Part shown: in pieces, positions 42,872 through 56,600 of the stretch
Position numbering within the stretch: position 1 is the stretch's first letter
Layout of the letters: each line of letters starts with the position of its first letter
NCBI GenBank assembly: GCA_030760725.1
Contig: JASWHV010000013.1
Span: 40,334,699 to 40,398,698 of the forward strand
Reading direction: 5' to 3'
Length of the DNA: 64,000 nucleotides
DNA from: Neostapfia colusana
Taxonomy: Eukaryota > Streptophyta > Magnoliopsida > Poales > Poaceae
Notes under the pieces: model-generated
Seen by the model: the letters and a program-made list of their open reading frames with translations, nothing else
The model's database searches: none
Told to the model about the DNA's origin: nothing
Made by a program: the position numbers and the translations under genes

Positions 42872-45800
42872 TGTGGCGGACCGGGATCCGCTCATCCAGG
42901 ATCGTAGAGGGTGGTGCCACACGATGCGACACCCGACAGCACAAGTCATAAGGACACAATATATTACATGGGAAAACAACTGAACTGTACAAAGTAGTAC
43001 ACTACTCAGTTACAAACTATTGTTTATAATACACAGCGGAAGTCTAAACTATACAACTCACGCCCGCCTATCTAGCAAAAGTCGGTTGCCCAGCCCTAGG
43101 GCAACCCACACTAGCTGCACGTCTCAGCTCAGCGCGGCGTGTACGGCTCCCACTCAGCCGTAGTCCCTGACGGAGGGTAACCCTCGCCGGGTGGACTCGT
43201 ACTTCGAGTCCGTGGGTGGCTCCTCACCTGAAAAACACTTAAGCAGCAACCGTGAGCACGAAGGCTCAGCAAGGCTTAACCGACTCACCTAAACATGAAA
43301 CTCTACATGAGGTGTACAATGACATAGGATAGTAATATTGCAGCAAATGGACACGCCTACAAGTTCATCCTTAGTTCAGCTTTTAGCAACAAGTTAACAT
43401 TTCAGGAAGCTGAAATTTAGTAAGCAATATCTGGTGGCAAACATGTAGCAATACAAGATTATATCATATCAGCAATATTGAATCAACATATTTCATACAT
43501 TATTCTACGTCACGACTCAGTGACCAAGTGGTACTCTTCACCGTGAGGGACGGCGAATCAACTCGATATACACCTGCAGGGAAACCCAAAGAGCACGTCA
43601 CGTATGCCCACCCGTGGAGCTGCACAGCACGCTCACTCGATGTCGTACGGGACAACCTTTCACCCAACAGCCCAAACGTCGAACCGGTCACACCAAAACG
43701 AGCAGGAGGTTTCCCACACGGAGCATCTCTCTATGCCCGTTGGCAGATTTCCACCTTGCTGCCCTCAACCTACACCTATAAATCGGTGTGCTATGCCTCG
43801 ACGCCCGGAGGTTTAGACTACATCGGTTTATCGGGGCCCATATATCCGATATGCCTTTGGTACGTTCAAACTTGATCAGCGTGGGCCGCACACGGATCGG
43901 TCCTCAATCGACACGGACAGGGCTGCGCACACAGCACTTCCTCTTGTTGCGCCCTAGCCCCTGCCTAGTCTCATTTTCATTACTAAAGTGATCTCACATC
44001 ACTCAACCGAACCCGTGTGTCCCAAGCCTATCTCGCGAGTAGATTCCAACTACTCGACTTGTACCGAAGTCCTATGAAACATTAAGCATAGCTTGTCTAC
44101 GCGAGGTCTTAAACACTACCCTCACTCTTATGGAAAATTTCTGGTTATGCAAGTGGGGTTTTCATCCATCCTACACCTAATGCACATTCATACATCACAC
44201 TAATTATGTGAACAAAGCAAAACTTGATAAAAGAGTTAATGCAAACCGGGGCTTACCTTGTTGCTGCTGGTCAGGGGTTAGTTCTTCTTCCGGAAGGAGA
44301 AAGTCAAGTACTTCCGGAGCCTCCTCGCCTTCAGCGACTACACGTTAATAAAATACTACATGTCAATTTAAATGCAATGTGTGAACTTGAATACTTAATT
44401 ACTAATAACTCTAGCTAACCCTCCCCTTTGGTTCTGAAATTTTTATGGTGCTTGGTAGGGTCCTAACTAGAATCTTGACCAAGTTTCATTTGAAATAAAG
44501 TTCATTTGAACCTTGTACAAATAAAAGCCCATTTGGTCAATATTTGAGCCTCTAAGCAATTCCAGGGGTTTTCATGGCTCCAACCATTACTTTCTGGAAA
44601 TTAGAATTTAAGATGGTTCTAATGGAATTGGTTTCATGTCATTTGAAGAATTCTACTGAAAGTTATGCCTAATTAAGATTTGAGAAAATCTGAAAAATGT
44701 TTCTGTACATTTTTCTATTTTCTCAGGGCAGTTCTCTTAATCACCCAATTAGGGGAACTAAATGAACTTGGATGAGTCTGAAACTTTTACTGTGACTCAA
44801 TTATTTTCCAATGAACCTCTCAGCCAAAATCCAGCATTTTTCATAAAGTAATTCTCTAGATAAGATTCCCCACAGTTTAAACTTTAGGGATTTAATTCTG
44901 GAAAACTATTAAGTTTCATGAGCTGAAATTGGTATTGCTGGAAAGTACTCAGAATCCTGAGTTCAGAAAAAATTGGTTCACTGAATTTGGAGCTTCCCAC
45001 ACAAAGTTATGAATTTCTAAAGTTTGAGCTGATCCCTGAATTATTTTCCTACAGAGAATCACCTCCCGCGCTAAACCAGAGGCTGACAGCGGGGCCCGCC
45101 TGTTTAAATTGAACTAACCACGCGCTCGCGTGCGATTAGCACAGGGGCTGACAGGTGGGGCCGCTCCCTTCGTCTACCTCCCAACGCCGCCGCCCCGAGC
45201 CGCCGGAGCTCCGGCGAGGTCGGCGTTTCCGGCGACCTAGCTCGCCGGCGCGGACGAGACTCGCCGCCCCCACGTAATCTCGGGTGCTGAACACGCTGGA
45301 CACCATGTCGCTGCCGGCCAACCACCGTAGCTCGCCGGCGATGAGCCCTATGTCTCTGTGCTACCTCGGCAACATGTTCCCGCCCTTCTGACCATCTCCT
45401 TCGCGCGCTAATCGTGTCGCCACACTCAGGGAAACCTCGGGAAGCTCGACATGATCTCCATTGGGCCTTAAACGACCGTCAACCCAGACCTCACCGGCGA
45501 CCCCCTCCTCCACCACACTGTTCTATGGTGAACTTAGGGTTCCGGCGGTGATTTCCTTCCGGTTTTCGATCGAGAGGGGTCGCCAGAACCTCTAGATGCT
45601 CTCTCACAGCTCTGTTCGACATCCCACTCACCAAGCTTCCCGAATTTCTCCTAAACCTAATAAAGTCCCGAAATGAGCTCCCCGCCCTAAACTGGAAAAT
45701 TCTCCGCGCACAAAGGTCGAACCTTGGAGCGGTTTGCGCGGTGGTCTTGAGGACGAGCTAGCGCTTCACTTTCCTATGGAGGTCAAGGCCGGAAGATGAT

Positions 45801-46676
45801 CACAGCTTGGGTGGCACACGATCAGAGCTTGGGCGACTAGGCTGCTGGTTGCGGGACTCGCGAAAAACAGCAACTCGCCGGCGGTCTCGGGCCTTTTATA
45901 GGCCCCTGAGGCCAGTGGAGAGCGCGATACCTGCTGTGCCACCTCCTACGCCGAAGCAGGAGCTGGCCGGCCGAGGTGGTCGGGCGCCGACGCTGGCCGC
46001 AGCTGGCGAGCGCGCTCGGTCGAGGGAGTCGGCTGAGGAGACTTCTGTGCTAAGTTTACTGACCAGTGGGCCTCCCCTCTAGTTCCATTTTTAATTTTTT
46101 CTCATTTCTGTAGGCACTCAATTATCCCCAGCTACTAAACATTGAATGGGAGACTTAGCCCCCAAGTCTTTGTTTGAATTTGAGTTCTCAAATTTGAACT
46201 TTGTTTGGCTAAGTTTGCTGAAATTCAAACTCAGTTTTTGAATTCTTGCCAATTTAGCTCTTGACCAAATGAACTCCAATGATGATGAAAATTTGTGGGC
46301 TAACTCAGAAAAATGTGCTGAGTTTGAATATGAAGCTAACTTTTGAATTTGAGTGATGAAAGTTGCTGCAATTTGAATTTACATTCAAATTGGCCTCTTT
46401 TTCAAATACCTCCAAAAGTGCCTCAAAGAGTGTTGGATTTACATGAAATTTGGCCTGAACCATCCCAAGACTTTTTAAGTTCTAGGGGTGAGCTCAACCT
46501 CTCATGTTCATGTGTAGAAATCCTACTTTGTGAAAGTGAAGGCTCTCCCCTCTAATCACCCTTTTGATGGAGGTTACTTGCTCTTCACAATTTTTTTCTA
46601 AGATATCCATAACAAAAACTGTGGTGGTGTGAGGTGAAGAAAAGTTTTTGCAAGTCCCTTTTCTTGGGCTTTTACA
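42872..46676 (-). mobile_element. Solo LTR 'F' (3805 bp) inserted in B2 gag-pol
   Basis: Ends are TGTGGCGG and GCTTTTACA on the plus strand (TGTAAAAGC...CCGCCACA on the minus). Flanks are TTAAC (42867-42871) and TTATC (46677-46681), a 5-bp duplication with one change; B1 has a single TTAAC here. No PBS, PPT or coding domain is present, so it is a solo LTR. The start resembles D (TGTAAAAG). The hairpin CGAGTAG-7 nt-CTACTCG is at 44036-44056. GC-rich 45100-46080 holds only chance frames. Confidence 0.92.
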
Positions 46677-46681
46677 TTATC

Positions 46682-47125
46682 CCTGCCAGCTTTCGAAAGA
46701 TTCTTCTTTGAAGGTTCACGATGCTGATTTGAGCATTGACGAGACAACACATAAGTGTGACTCTGCTCAGCTCCACGACGGTTTCGTGCTGCAGAAATCC
46801 TCAGCTCTCTACTAACATGAGGTGGAGATAATTCGTGCATAGCTGGTTGCGGTAGGGTTGCACGAATAATTTCTGACCGCTGCTGTTGAGGTGGAGGCTC
46901 ATAAGTGATCCACTCCAGCCATGGTTGTGAGAGTTGCACCACTGGCTGAATTTGTTGCCTAACTGGCGAGTAATAGCGCACTCGATAGTTCGGATGAACC
47001 TCGATATCACTGTCTGGCGGTATACTTCTTTTCAACTCCGCTTCATAATGGAGATGCATGTCTTCTTTAATAATAGCGGCATTTACCAACTCATTGTAAA
47101 TACCGTTATTGAACAAGGTCACTTG
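46682..47125 (-). pseudogene. gag: B2 Gag C-terminal part
   Basis: It reads TLFNNGIYNELVNAAIIKED, then a Pro/Gln/Arg-rich linker ending SKKNLSKAGR at F. It corresponds to B1 28800-28350. As in B1, no CCHC knuckle is visible before the protease. It is separated from the capsid part by a TAA at 47126-47128. Confidence 0.88.
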
Positions 47126-47752
47126 TTACTGAAGTTCGACATTCAAACCTCGGAAGAAATATTCACACTTCAACGCTTCCGAGTCCACCATATGAGTGGC
47201 GTATTGCATCAAGTCTTCAAACTCTTTGAAGTACTCGTATGCACTCCTTTCCCCTTGCTTTAGCTCCAGAAAATCTTGATACTTTGTTCGAAGAATTCCC
47301 GAACAAACGTGACGTGCCCGGAAAACATTCTGGAATTCATCCCACGTCACTCAATGACCTTCAGGAAAAGTAGCGATATACTCCGCCCACCAAGCTCCAG
47401 CGGCTCCATGGAGTTGTTGAGCGGCAAATAAAGTCTTCTGATATTCATCGCACTCAAGCGTATCGAACTTGGCTTCAATACATTGGAGCCAATGAGCCGA
47501 CTCCAACGGTTCTTTCGCTTCCGAGAAAACCGGTGGTTGTCTTGCTAGAAAATCCAAATAGGTGCTTGGCGGGGGGTTTTGCTGTAGTGTCTCCTGTCGT
47601 ATGCTTTGCCGCACCAACAGATCCAGAGACTCAGCCATCTTTGCCAAGATTCCCGCCAATCCGGTTGATGATGTCGGCACTTCTTGTTGTGGTGAATTAC
47701 TTTCGCCGTGACTCGACTCACCAACCTCACTCCTGGAATGAGCATGATCCAT
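47126..47752 (-). pseudogene. gag: B2 Gag N-terminal and capsid part (two stops)
   Basis: The ATG at 47752 begins MDHAHSRSEVGESSHGESN, followed by GLAGILAKMAESLDLLVRQS and the capsid domain (YLDFLARQPPVFSEAKEPLE, HWLQCIEAKFDTLECDEYQK, QQLHGAAGAWWAEYIATFPE, SAYEYFKEFEDLMQYATHMV). A TGA at 47351-47353 (CGA in B1) and a TAA at 47126-47128 interrupt an otherwise collinear frame. This copy shows the true N-terminus that is shifted in B1. Confidence 0.9.
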
Positions 47753-49514
47753 GCTGCAAAAGTGAGCAATTTACGGTTAAAATTTAAAGTTTAAACTCAA
47801 CTTGAATTGAAAACATAACCGTCAAAGCATCACATCAATATTGCAGCATTACACAAGCTAACTAGGGTTTCGACAATACTGAAATCTATCAAATGTGAGC
47901 AAGTTTGTCCAAACCCTTAATTCCAACAGTAGGACAAACTAAAAAATAACTCAAGAACATGTTATGGAGCTTAGAGAATTCTGAAACATCCCTGTCCACA
48001 ACAAGTCTTAAGTTACATAGGCAATAAGCACTACTCTGTTCAGAATGACCAACTGGTCTTAACCCCAGAATTTGAATATGAAAATTGCAATTTCATGTCT
48101 CAAGTTGAATATCAAAGTTATAGTTAACTTCAATATCTTTCCAACGAGTATTCATTTGTCTTCATGTAAGTTCTGGATCAAAAGTTGTGATATTTCAAAG
48201 TTAACAGAAATCTGGAACAATTTTGACAGCACCTCCATTGAAAGTGGCTGTTTTATCCGCAAGATTTCATACAATTAAACTCGAAATCTGGAGAAACTTT
48301 GTACTACGAAGTCATAGCATATATCACAAGCTTTCCAATGGTGTATTGACCCTTAGAAAAATTTCTACAGAAAGTTATGGTCGAACTACAGAAATTTCCA
48401 GAGAGCATTTCGTGTCTGCCCTGTTTTTGGGCAGTTCACACTCATCTGAGAATTTCATCCATTTGGAGGGTGATTCTGATCTGGAGTTCTACAGAGGAGT
48501 TGTATAAGACTTCAACAGCTCTCCAGAGATGTATCATTCACCTCCATTGGTTAAAAATTATGCCCTGTTCAACTTCAGCGAAAATTCTGCCGAAAACAGG
48601 GGAGGTTTATTCCTAAGTCTTTGTGAATAAATCCATACTCCCAATTGACTCTTAGTTCAATATAGAAGTTCATTACCCCCTAATAGAATCCTAGACTCCA
48701 AATTTACTCTTTTTCTTTTCAAACCTTCTTTTTCATGCGGTTCAAAACACATCACGGTACTACGTTTCCTCACCAAATTAAAATCCTAACCGGCTTTATA
48801 CCGGCATATACGTTTCAAATGGTGGCACTAAAATGATCACTCACAAACGTTGTCTACACGACATGTACTAACGTGGTTAAGGTACCTGCAGAAAACCACT
48901 CAATAATGATGCACACATTGGTTTATCATTTCAGTCAGGTCCATATCATAGTAAAAACATACGCCCCATATCATTGCCATACGGGACGTCCTTGAGTCAA
49001 GCCACGTCTCAAGGTACATGATCGGGTTATTCACCACCCGACGGGGGCTCCACACCTTTGCAATAAAGCACACCGGTGGAACAGCGCTTTCATATGCCTC
49101 ATAGGACATGAAGAGTCCTAGAGAACACACTTCGTGTTACAAACCACACGATGGGGTCTCCTCCTCTTGCCCCTGGGTTTGCGCACTGGAGGCTAGTGCC
49201 ATTCATATGTCTCTAATACATGAAGAGTCTTAGAAAACATATTCACTTCCCGTCCATTGCTGAACGGGACATCCCACACTACTTTCCTCGTATGGGTGAG
49301 CTAACTGAAATTGATCCGCTTTCGGTGGCGTTCCTTACCATTCTTACCTCCACGTAGGTGCGTCGTTACAGAATTGAAATACTAAATGATAACACACTGT
49401 TAGCTTGACACCTTAAGTAACTATGCTAATGATACTCCTTATGTGGGCATACTATATGTTCCTCACTCGTATACCTCTAAGTTTTTCGAAAATATCCTCT
49501 TTTCATGCGTGCTA
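47753..49514 (-). other. B2 leader, left of solo LTR D
   Basis: Nearly identical to the B1 leader (29428-31188), without a recognised gene. Its last five bases TGCTA (49510-49514) are duplicated after D. Confidence 0.8.
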
Positions 49515-52500
49515 TGTAAAAGTCCCAAAACTTGTAAATAGAAAACTTGAGCTATGAATAAAGTTGAGTTTATATGCAAGAAATGGGACTTACAAAAACT
49601 TTTGTTTACTCATGAAAGTGTTGGCATGTGCTATAAAACTTTGAATTCAGTTTGAAATAAGAGGGTCACTTCCAAAAAGAAGAAGGGCATGTTTCAAAAG
49701 AGGAAATTCAAACTGTTGTTTAAAAAGTTGTATTTGCAATGACCAACTCAAAGATCAGAGTGCATATTCAAACTCCCCAGGTTCAAATTGTAGAGGGGGA
49801 AAATTGGGAGCAAATTTGGAGGTGCTTTGATAGGAATATCAAAGGGACTTGTGAATTTCATCCAAATTTGAATTAAACTTGAAACTGTGGCACAACTTAT
49901 CAAATTGCCAAAATAACTTTTGAATTGAGTTCCACATGGCTGAATGTGCATGTGCCAAAAATTTGGAGATATTTGGGCAGAGGGACTGTGGGGCCCACAG
50001 GTCAGTGGGAGGAGACTTACCACTGAAGCAAACCAGTGCTTCAGTTCAGACTGAGCCCGAAGCAGCCGACGGCAGGCCGACACCGAGACGCACGGGGAGG
50101 ACACCTCCTGTTTTCCAGCTCGCACGGGAGGCCAGCTCGACGTCTCACCGCACCCTTATCGCCCCCACGCAACGCTCTGTCGGTCGCAAACCGCCACCAC
50201 GAGCCCTGTTCTGCTTCCTCCCGAGAAAACAAGCCGCCGGCGCCGCGCCTGTTCGTCCCGATAGGGAGCCAGCGTTTCCCCGGCTGCTCGAGCTAGAAAC
50301 ACGAAAGAGGAGCGCCAGCGTGTGAACAAGAGTTTCCCCAGCTCAGCTCCGGCGTTCGGGGCTGCTGTTGGCTGTAATCTGAGGATCAGCGCCGAAGCCG
50401 AGGGGTAAACGTTGGAAATCGGCGTCGAGCTCTCGTGGGCAGCTCACCACCGTGGGTTTCACGATCAAGCAGCAATGCTCAGAGGTGTGCCGTACCACCG
50501 CGGTGCTTCTCGCCGGAGCTCAGCTCGAACAGTGATCCTCAGTGACAGAATTTGAAGTTTTTCTTCCGGAGCACGACCTCGGACCCTCTGGTAAGAATTT
50601 CTCAAATTCGCGCTTAATTTGCACTAAGAGATCACCAACTAATGCAAAAAGGGTCTAGGCTTAACAGCGGTCCGATCCCCTTCATAACCCTAGCTGGAAA
50701 CCCCGTGGTTACAGCTAATTTTGAGCTTTTCGAGCGGCGATCATGGCGGGAACCGCCGGGCGCACAGTGAGACCCAATCTCGAGCCGTTACAGATCTGGT
50801 TTGAGCCAAAGACGAGCACCCCCATGACTCCCTGATGCTTTAGAGCAAATTCTCCGACCCTTTGGCAGGCTAGTGTGCTCGGACCACGGCGCCGGAGCTT
50901 CACCGAAGGGTGCGCACGTCGCCGACCTAGTTCCAAGCGCCTTTAGCTTGTGCTGACCCCGTAGATGAGTTGCTCGCCCCTGAAAACCCCCAGGCGGCGA
51001 GTACCGAGCCGGGAGACGGCCGGGAAGCCGACTCCGGCGAGCCCCGATGAACTTCTGGCGAGGGGGCGGCGCGGGAAAAAGGAAACGGGCTGAGGTTGAA
51101 GGCGACCGGCCGGTCCCACCTGTCAGTGGCGATATTTTAAATCTTCGATCCGCTGCGGCCCCGGAATCCAGTGTGGTGGCGCGGGAAGTAGTCTGTGGCC
51201 CCATGTGGCGTGATTCCAGCGGCTGACACGTGTAGGGTGGACCCACAGGCAGAGTTTGAACTCTTCCCGAATTAATTTGAATTCCAGATTTGGTTCAAAC
51301 TTTGGATCTGCATAACTTTTGCTAGGGAGCTCCAAAATTAGTGATTCAAATTGGGTCGGATTCAGGGTGAAAAGAACTATCCAAATATGCAACTCAATTT
51401 GCATGAAAACCAATATAAAAGTCTGGAGAATTATATAAAACCTTTCAGAAAAAGAATTTTATAGGGAGTTTGGTTCATCCAAAAATCCCCAAATTTTGCC
51501 AGAATATTATTTAGGATATTAGGAGACTCCTGTAAAAGTTTCAGCTCATTTGGAGTTGATTTAGTTAGAGTAATTTTGATTCCAAGTTTCTGTATTCAAA
51601 TAAATAGAGAAACATTTTCAGGAAATTTCCAAAACTTGGAAATTCAGTTCTAGCCATCCCTTAGCTCCAAAAATCCTAGGAACATTCATGCATACTCCCT
51701 GAGCTAGGTATGAAATTATAGTTCACTTGAATTTGCATGAAAGTGCAAATTTAATCAGAATTAATTCCTTGTTGCCTAAATGCTTAGGGAACTGTTCTGG
51801 GTGATCCACTTAGTGAAAGGTTCTAAATTTTGGTCCAGAGGATTTTCTTGTGACCTGGAACTCCCAAGAAAATTTCCAGCTCCATTGGAGCCCTGGATCA
51901 TTAGTGTTCTGTTCAACCATTAGTTGATCCCCACCCAAGTGATGAAACCCCAATCATCACTTAATGATAGTGCTTAAACACACACCCAAACCACCACCCC
52001 CAGTTTCATTTTAAATTCTTAAACAGAGTTCCAGTTTTAAAAACTTGTCTTTAGCACTTGTTAGCAAAAGGTTTTATAATTGAACATGTATGCATATTCA
52101 TAACGTGTAGTGATTAAAACGTGGAAAGTGAAGAAGGAGGAGGTGAACTTGGATCGAGGAACAAGAAGGGCAGGAGTGAACTTCAATACATCAGGAACTG
52201 ACATTCTCTCAACTGACTTTAGTCACCTACAAAACCAAGGCAAACCCTGGTTTGCATTTAAGTTGTGTTTAAAGTTTTCCGTTGTTCACTACTATTGGTC
52301 ATAGTTTGTATGTGCATTAGGTCAAGGTTGTTTTATACCCCACTTGCATAACCAAAAATGAACCCTGAGGTCAAGGTTGGAATGGTGTCATCGTTATAGA
52401 ATAAGACCATACTAATTAGACTAGGGCATCCGGTAGAAGACGAGTAGTTGGAATCTACTCGCGAGCTATAGACGGGAGTACCTGAGTGTAGATGGAAAAG

Positions 52501-53647
52501 AGGGCAAACTAAAGTTTACATTTCCAAAGATGAGACTGGGCAGGATGGTTAGGCAGCGACAAGACGAGGTCTTGGTCGAGTAGCTCTGCCTGTGTCGGTT
52601 AAGGACCGATGCGTGTGCGGCACCCAGGAGCAGGTATTGAGTTGTGTACCGGATTCTTACTGACATATGGGAATCAGGAAACCGATGTACCAGGTTCACT
52701 GGGTTGTAGAGGCATACCACATCGTCTCGTTAGACCTATGAGCCCGAGACGGCGCGACCGGTTCTACAGTCTAGTGTCCTGAGAAAGGTTGCCACATACG
52801 ACGTAATGAAGGACGCCAGAGATGGGTCTTCAGAGGCGGGCGTATGTGTCGAGTTATCCGGGTAGTGTTTGATTCGAATCACCATCCATCGCGGTTATTG
52901 ATTACCGCTTGCTCCCTGTGTTGTGATGTAGTTAATCAAATTGTGTGGGAATAGTTTGCAAAGTTTTAATTGCTGTTATGCTAATTAAGAATTGCATGAA
53001 AACCATGTTTGAAGTAGAGATAGAGCAAACTAAAGTTATTTTTCACCTTGGGACAAGTAATATTGGAATGAAGCGTTTCTTGTTTGATTGTGGAGTTCCA
53101 ATGTTGCTGGGCGCAAGGTCACTACTATTATGGCTAAAAATCTGAAAGTTAAGGATGAACTCATAGGCGAGTCTTTTCGCAATGACAGGCTTAAGTCTTA
53201 GGTTACTTTCATGTAGAGTTTCATGTCTTAGGAGAGACGGTTAAGTCTTGCTGAGCCTTTGTGCTCACTCTTGCTATATAAGTGGTTTTGCAGGTAAGCA
53301 TCGACGCTACAAAGAAGGTTGTCCGGTGAGACTCGGAAACTTCCGAGTTATGTCACCCTTGGAGAACCTAGCCGCTGCCATGTCTTCGTGTTGCTAGCGA
53401 GAGGAGTCCGCGGGCTGGACCCCTCCTCGAGTGCTGCTTAGATACTACAAGTGAGCTGTTTATAGACTTCCGCTGTAGCTGTTTTATGTAAATTATTTAC
53501 AAAGAACAATTTGTAAAGCTTCCGCTTTGATTTATGTAATACATTGTTCCTTATATGTGTGCTGTTCGGTGCCGCATTACACGGCACCACCCAATGCGAT
53601 CCCCGGGTGAGGCGGCACGACCCCGTGATGGAGGTCGGGCCCCCTCA
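49515..53647 (+). mobile_element. Solo LTR 'D' (4133 bp) inserted in the B2 leader
   Basis: It starts TGTAAAAGTCCC and ends GGGCCCCCTCA. TGCTA duplications lie at 49510-49514 and 53648-53652; B1 has a single TGCTA here (31174-31178). No internal region is present. It is related to the truncated LTR of C over most of its length. The hairpin CGAGTAG-7 nt-CTACTCG is at 52441-52461. The GC-rich part (50000-51250) has chance frames only. Confidence 0.9.
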
Positions 53648-53662
53648 TGCTATTCCCAATGC

Positions 53663-53675
53663 GGCTCTGATACCA
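53663..53675 (-). other. B2 primer binding site
   Basis: The minus strand reads TGGTATCAGAGCC, three bases from LTR3 at 53679. It is separated from the rest of the leader by D. Confidence 0.94.
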
Positions 53676-53678
53676 CGC

Positions 53679-56600
53679 TGTGATGAAGCCACGCCCGGGA
53701 ATCGCAGTGGGTGGTGCCGTGCGATGCGGCACCCAACAGCAAGCACGAAAAGAGGCATAAAAACATAACGAAACCATTTTGTTACTCAAGATATGTTCTT
53801 TTACAACATAAGTACACACGCAGCGGAATGTAAAACTATCTGGACAAACTACTCACTCTCAACCCTAACTACGCCGAAGAGAAGTAGTTCAGCCCGTGAA
53901 ACGCTTCCTACTAGCTTCACCAAGGAAAGGCAGCGGCTAGGTTTCCGATGAGTTGAACGAACCGTGAGGTTCGTCGTCTCACCGAACAACCCTCTTCATA
54001 GCAGGCATCCTGCTACCTGCAAAAACAACTCAGAAGCAACCGTGAGCACTAAGGCTCAGCAAGACTTAACCGTCACTCCTAAACATGTAACTCTAAATGC
54101 AGGGGTAGTAAGACAGTAGGAATATGAATTTGCAAAATGCAGCTTGACTAAACTTGATCCTTATATTCAGATTCTTATAGCCTTCATTTTAGTGGTCCTC
54201 ACGCCTCACAACATCGGAAGTCCACAATCAAACAAGAAACGCTTATCCCATGTTGCTAGCCTAAGGCGGAAATGAAATTTAGTTGGCTCTATATCTACTT
54301 CAGTCAAGTTTCCAATACAGTGATTAAGCCACAAACAGCAAGTTAAGAGACTTAGTTCCTCTTCTTACTACGTCACGGCGCAGTGGGCAAGTATGCTCAA
54401 TCCTCTTCCGCGAGCGACGGTGACTCGAATCAATAACAACTCGGAATACATGACACATACACCCGTCTTGAAAGACTCTCTCAAAAGCTCTTTCTTACGT
54501 TATATGCAGCAACCTTTCACACGACACCCCGACATAGAAAAATGCTTCGCGCCGAGCAGGATGGTCCTCTACGCAGACACGTCGAAGTTGCCCGCTAAAG
54601 GATTTACACCTCCCGCCTTCTCAACGCCATTCCCACGCGAAGGATGAGTTTCTATATCACGGTCCATTGAGTTACATCGGTTTCATGGGTCCCATACCCC
54701 ACTATATATCTGGTACAGCTCAATCTTGTCCAGCAGGGCCGCATACATATGGTCCTTAACTGACATGGACGGGGCTACAACCAACCTCCACATTTGCCTT
54801 ACCATCCCGGTCCAGGCCAAATGTGGTCTCAAGCATTGTCACACCCATCGCAGGTCGAGACCAACCTTGAGCGCTCCATCCTACAGGAACATCCCCGTCC
54901 CCATCTCATATTCATGAGGGTGCTCTTATCATTTATATCTCGCGAGTAACTCCATTACTCGAACTTTCTCGCGAGTTGCTTTTTACTACTCGACTTATAC
55001 CGAGCTAGCTACAACATTAGCTTAGCATCTACAACGAGGCAAAGCCTACACTAAACCTTCTACTCAGGTATGTAATAGCCATGCAAGTGGGTTTCAATCA
55101 TCCTAGACATAATGCACAAAATCAAGTCTAATAATCATGAGGTGAAGTAAAGCAAAATTTAAAATGGTAACGATATGCAAATCGGGGCTTGCCTTGCTCA
55201 ACGGTTTTGTTAGAAGCTAGGAGTTAGTCTTCCTCCGGAGAATCTGCCAAACTCGTCACGAGATGGAGATCCTCGCTGCGAAGTCGAGTCCTCGTCGAAC
55301 GTCGACGTCACGTGCTATTAAGATGATTTATACACATGTATTCAAAAGCAATTTAGAAAATGATTCAAAACTGTTGTACCAGTTAACTCACACCAAAAAG
55401 GGACAAACAACAGCAAGGTTTCTGTTGTTGGATCTACAACCATAGAGATGATGAAATCTAGGGTGAAAAGAGATACTAGTAATCACCATGTGATTAAGTC
55501 CATTATATGAACACTTAAACCTAAAAAATGGTAGCTCAAGTTCCAGAGGTCCAATGAAGCTGAGAATTTAACCACAGCCTCTATGGAAGGTATTTAGGCA
55601 GTGTGCAAAAATTGAGCTCATGAAATGGCTTCATGTGAGCACAACAAATCCTTATGTGGTTTTCACTAATCTGCCTTTACCCCCTAGATATTAAGCTTTT
55701 CTATGCTGTAAAGTAGACTTTTTGTGAATTACAAAATGTCCTGAGTCCATAGGAATTGGTGTTACCATTTTTGGAGTTTCCTACATGGAGCTATGAATTT
55801 TACAAGGATTGGGGAAAAGCTGAAAATGTCTCTGTTCATTTTTCCCATTTTTCAGAGACATAAGGAATGAACTCATCATTTGACCAAGCAAATGGGGCCC
55901 AATGCCTCTGAAATTTTTACTGGAGTTCGAGGAATTGTGTAATAATATCCTGTCCAAATTTGGGAATTTTCCAATAAACAGAACTCCTGTAAAAATTCAT
56001 ACAAGATTTTCCTTAAATGAATTAAGGAGCCAAATACAGGGATTTTCATAAACATTGGGCTGCACCCCTGGATAGTACTCTTTTAGAGGAATCCAAAAAA
56101 ATATTGTTTCACAATTTTTGGACACTCCTACACAAAGTTATGGGTCTCCAAAGTTTGAACTAATGTGGGAAAATCTGGAAAATGTTTAAATGCCGACAGT
56201 GGGTCCCACCTGTCATCCCTAACCTCCAGACTCACGCCCAACAGGGAAGTGGCGGCCCCCTCCGGCGAGGTCAACGGAAAAGCACTTCCCAGCCACCTCC
56301 GGACCCCCTGCTGGCCGCCCCCCCCCCCCCCCCCCCCCCCGTTTCCCCCCACGCTGAACACGTTGGTGAGGTCGCCGGCGGCTGAAACTAGCCGGAAAAC
56401 AGGGCGCACCGGCCACAGCAAACCCTAGGGCTCCGGCGAGGTCTTGCACGGTGAATTCTACACCAAATGGTCGATTCTTGGGCTCTAAAGCATCATGAGA
56501 TCATGTAGAAGACCGGCATGAGGTCGAAACAAGCCGGGGAGCGCTCTAAACCTATCAGCACCGTGCGCCCGACATGGTCCAGCGCTGTACCCTCTAAAAG

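Noticed and set aside
42872..46676. F as a DNA transposon
   Set aside because: It has a 5-bp duplication, TG...CA ends and modules shared with LTRs B, C and D, but no terminal inverted repeats beyond the LTR ends.
50000..51250. GC-rich frames in solo LTR D as captured gene exons
   Set aside because: No domain, frames on both strands, and the C LTR copy (34100-35040) does not keep them.
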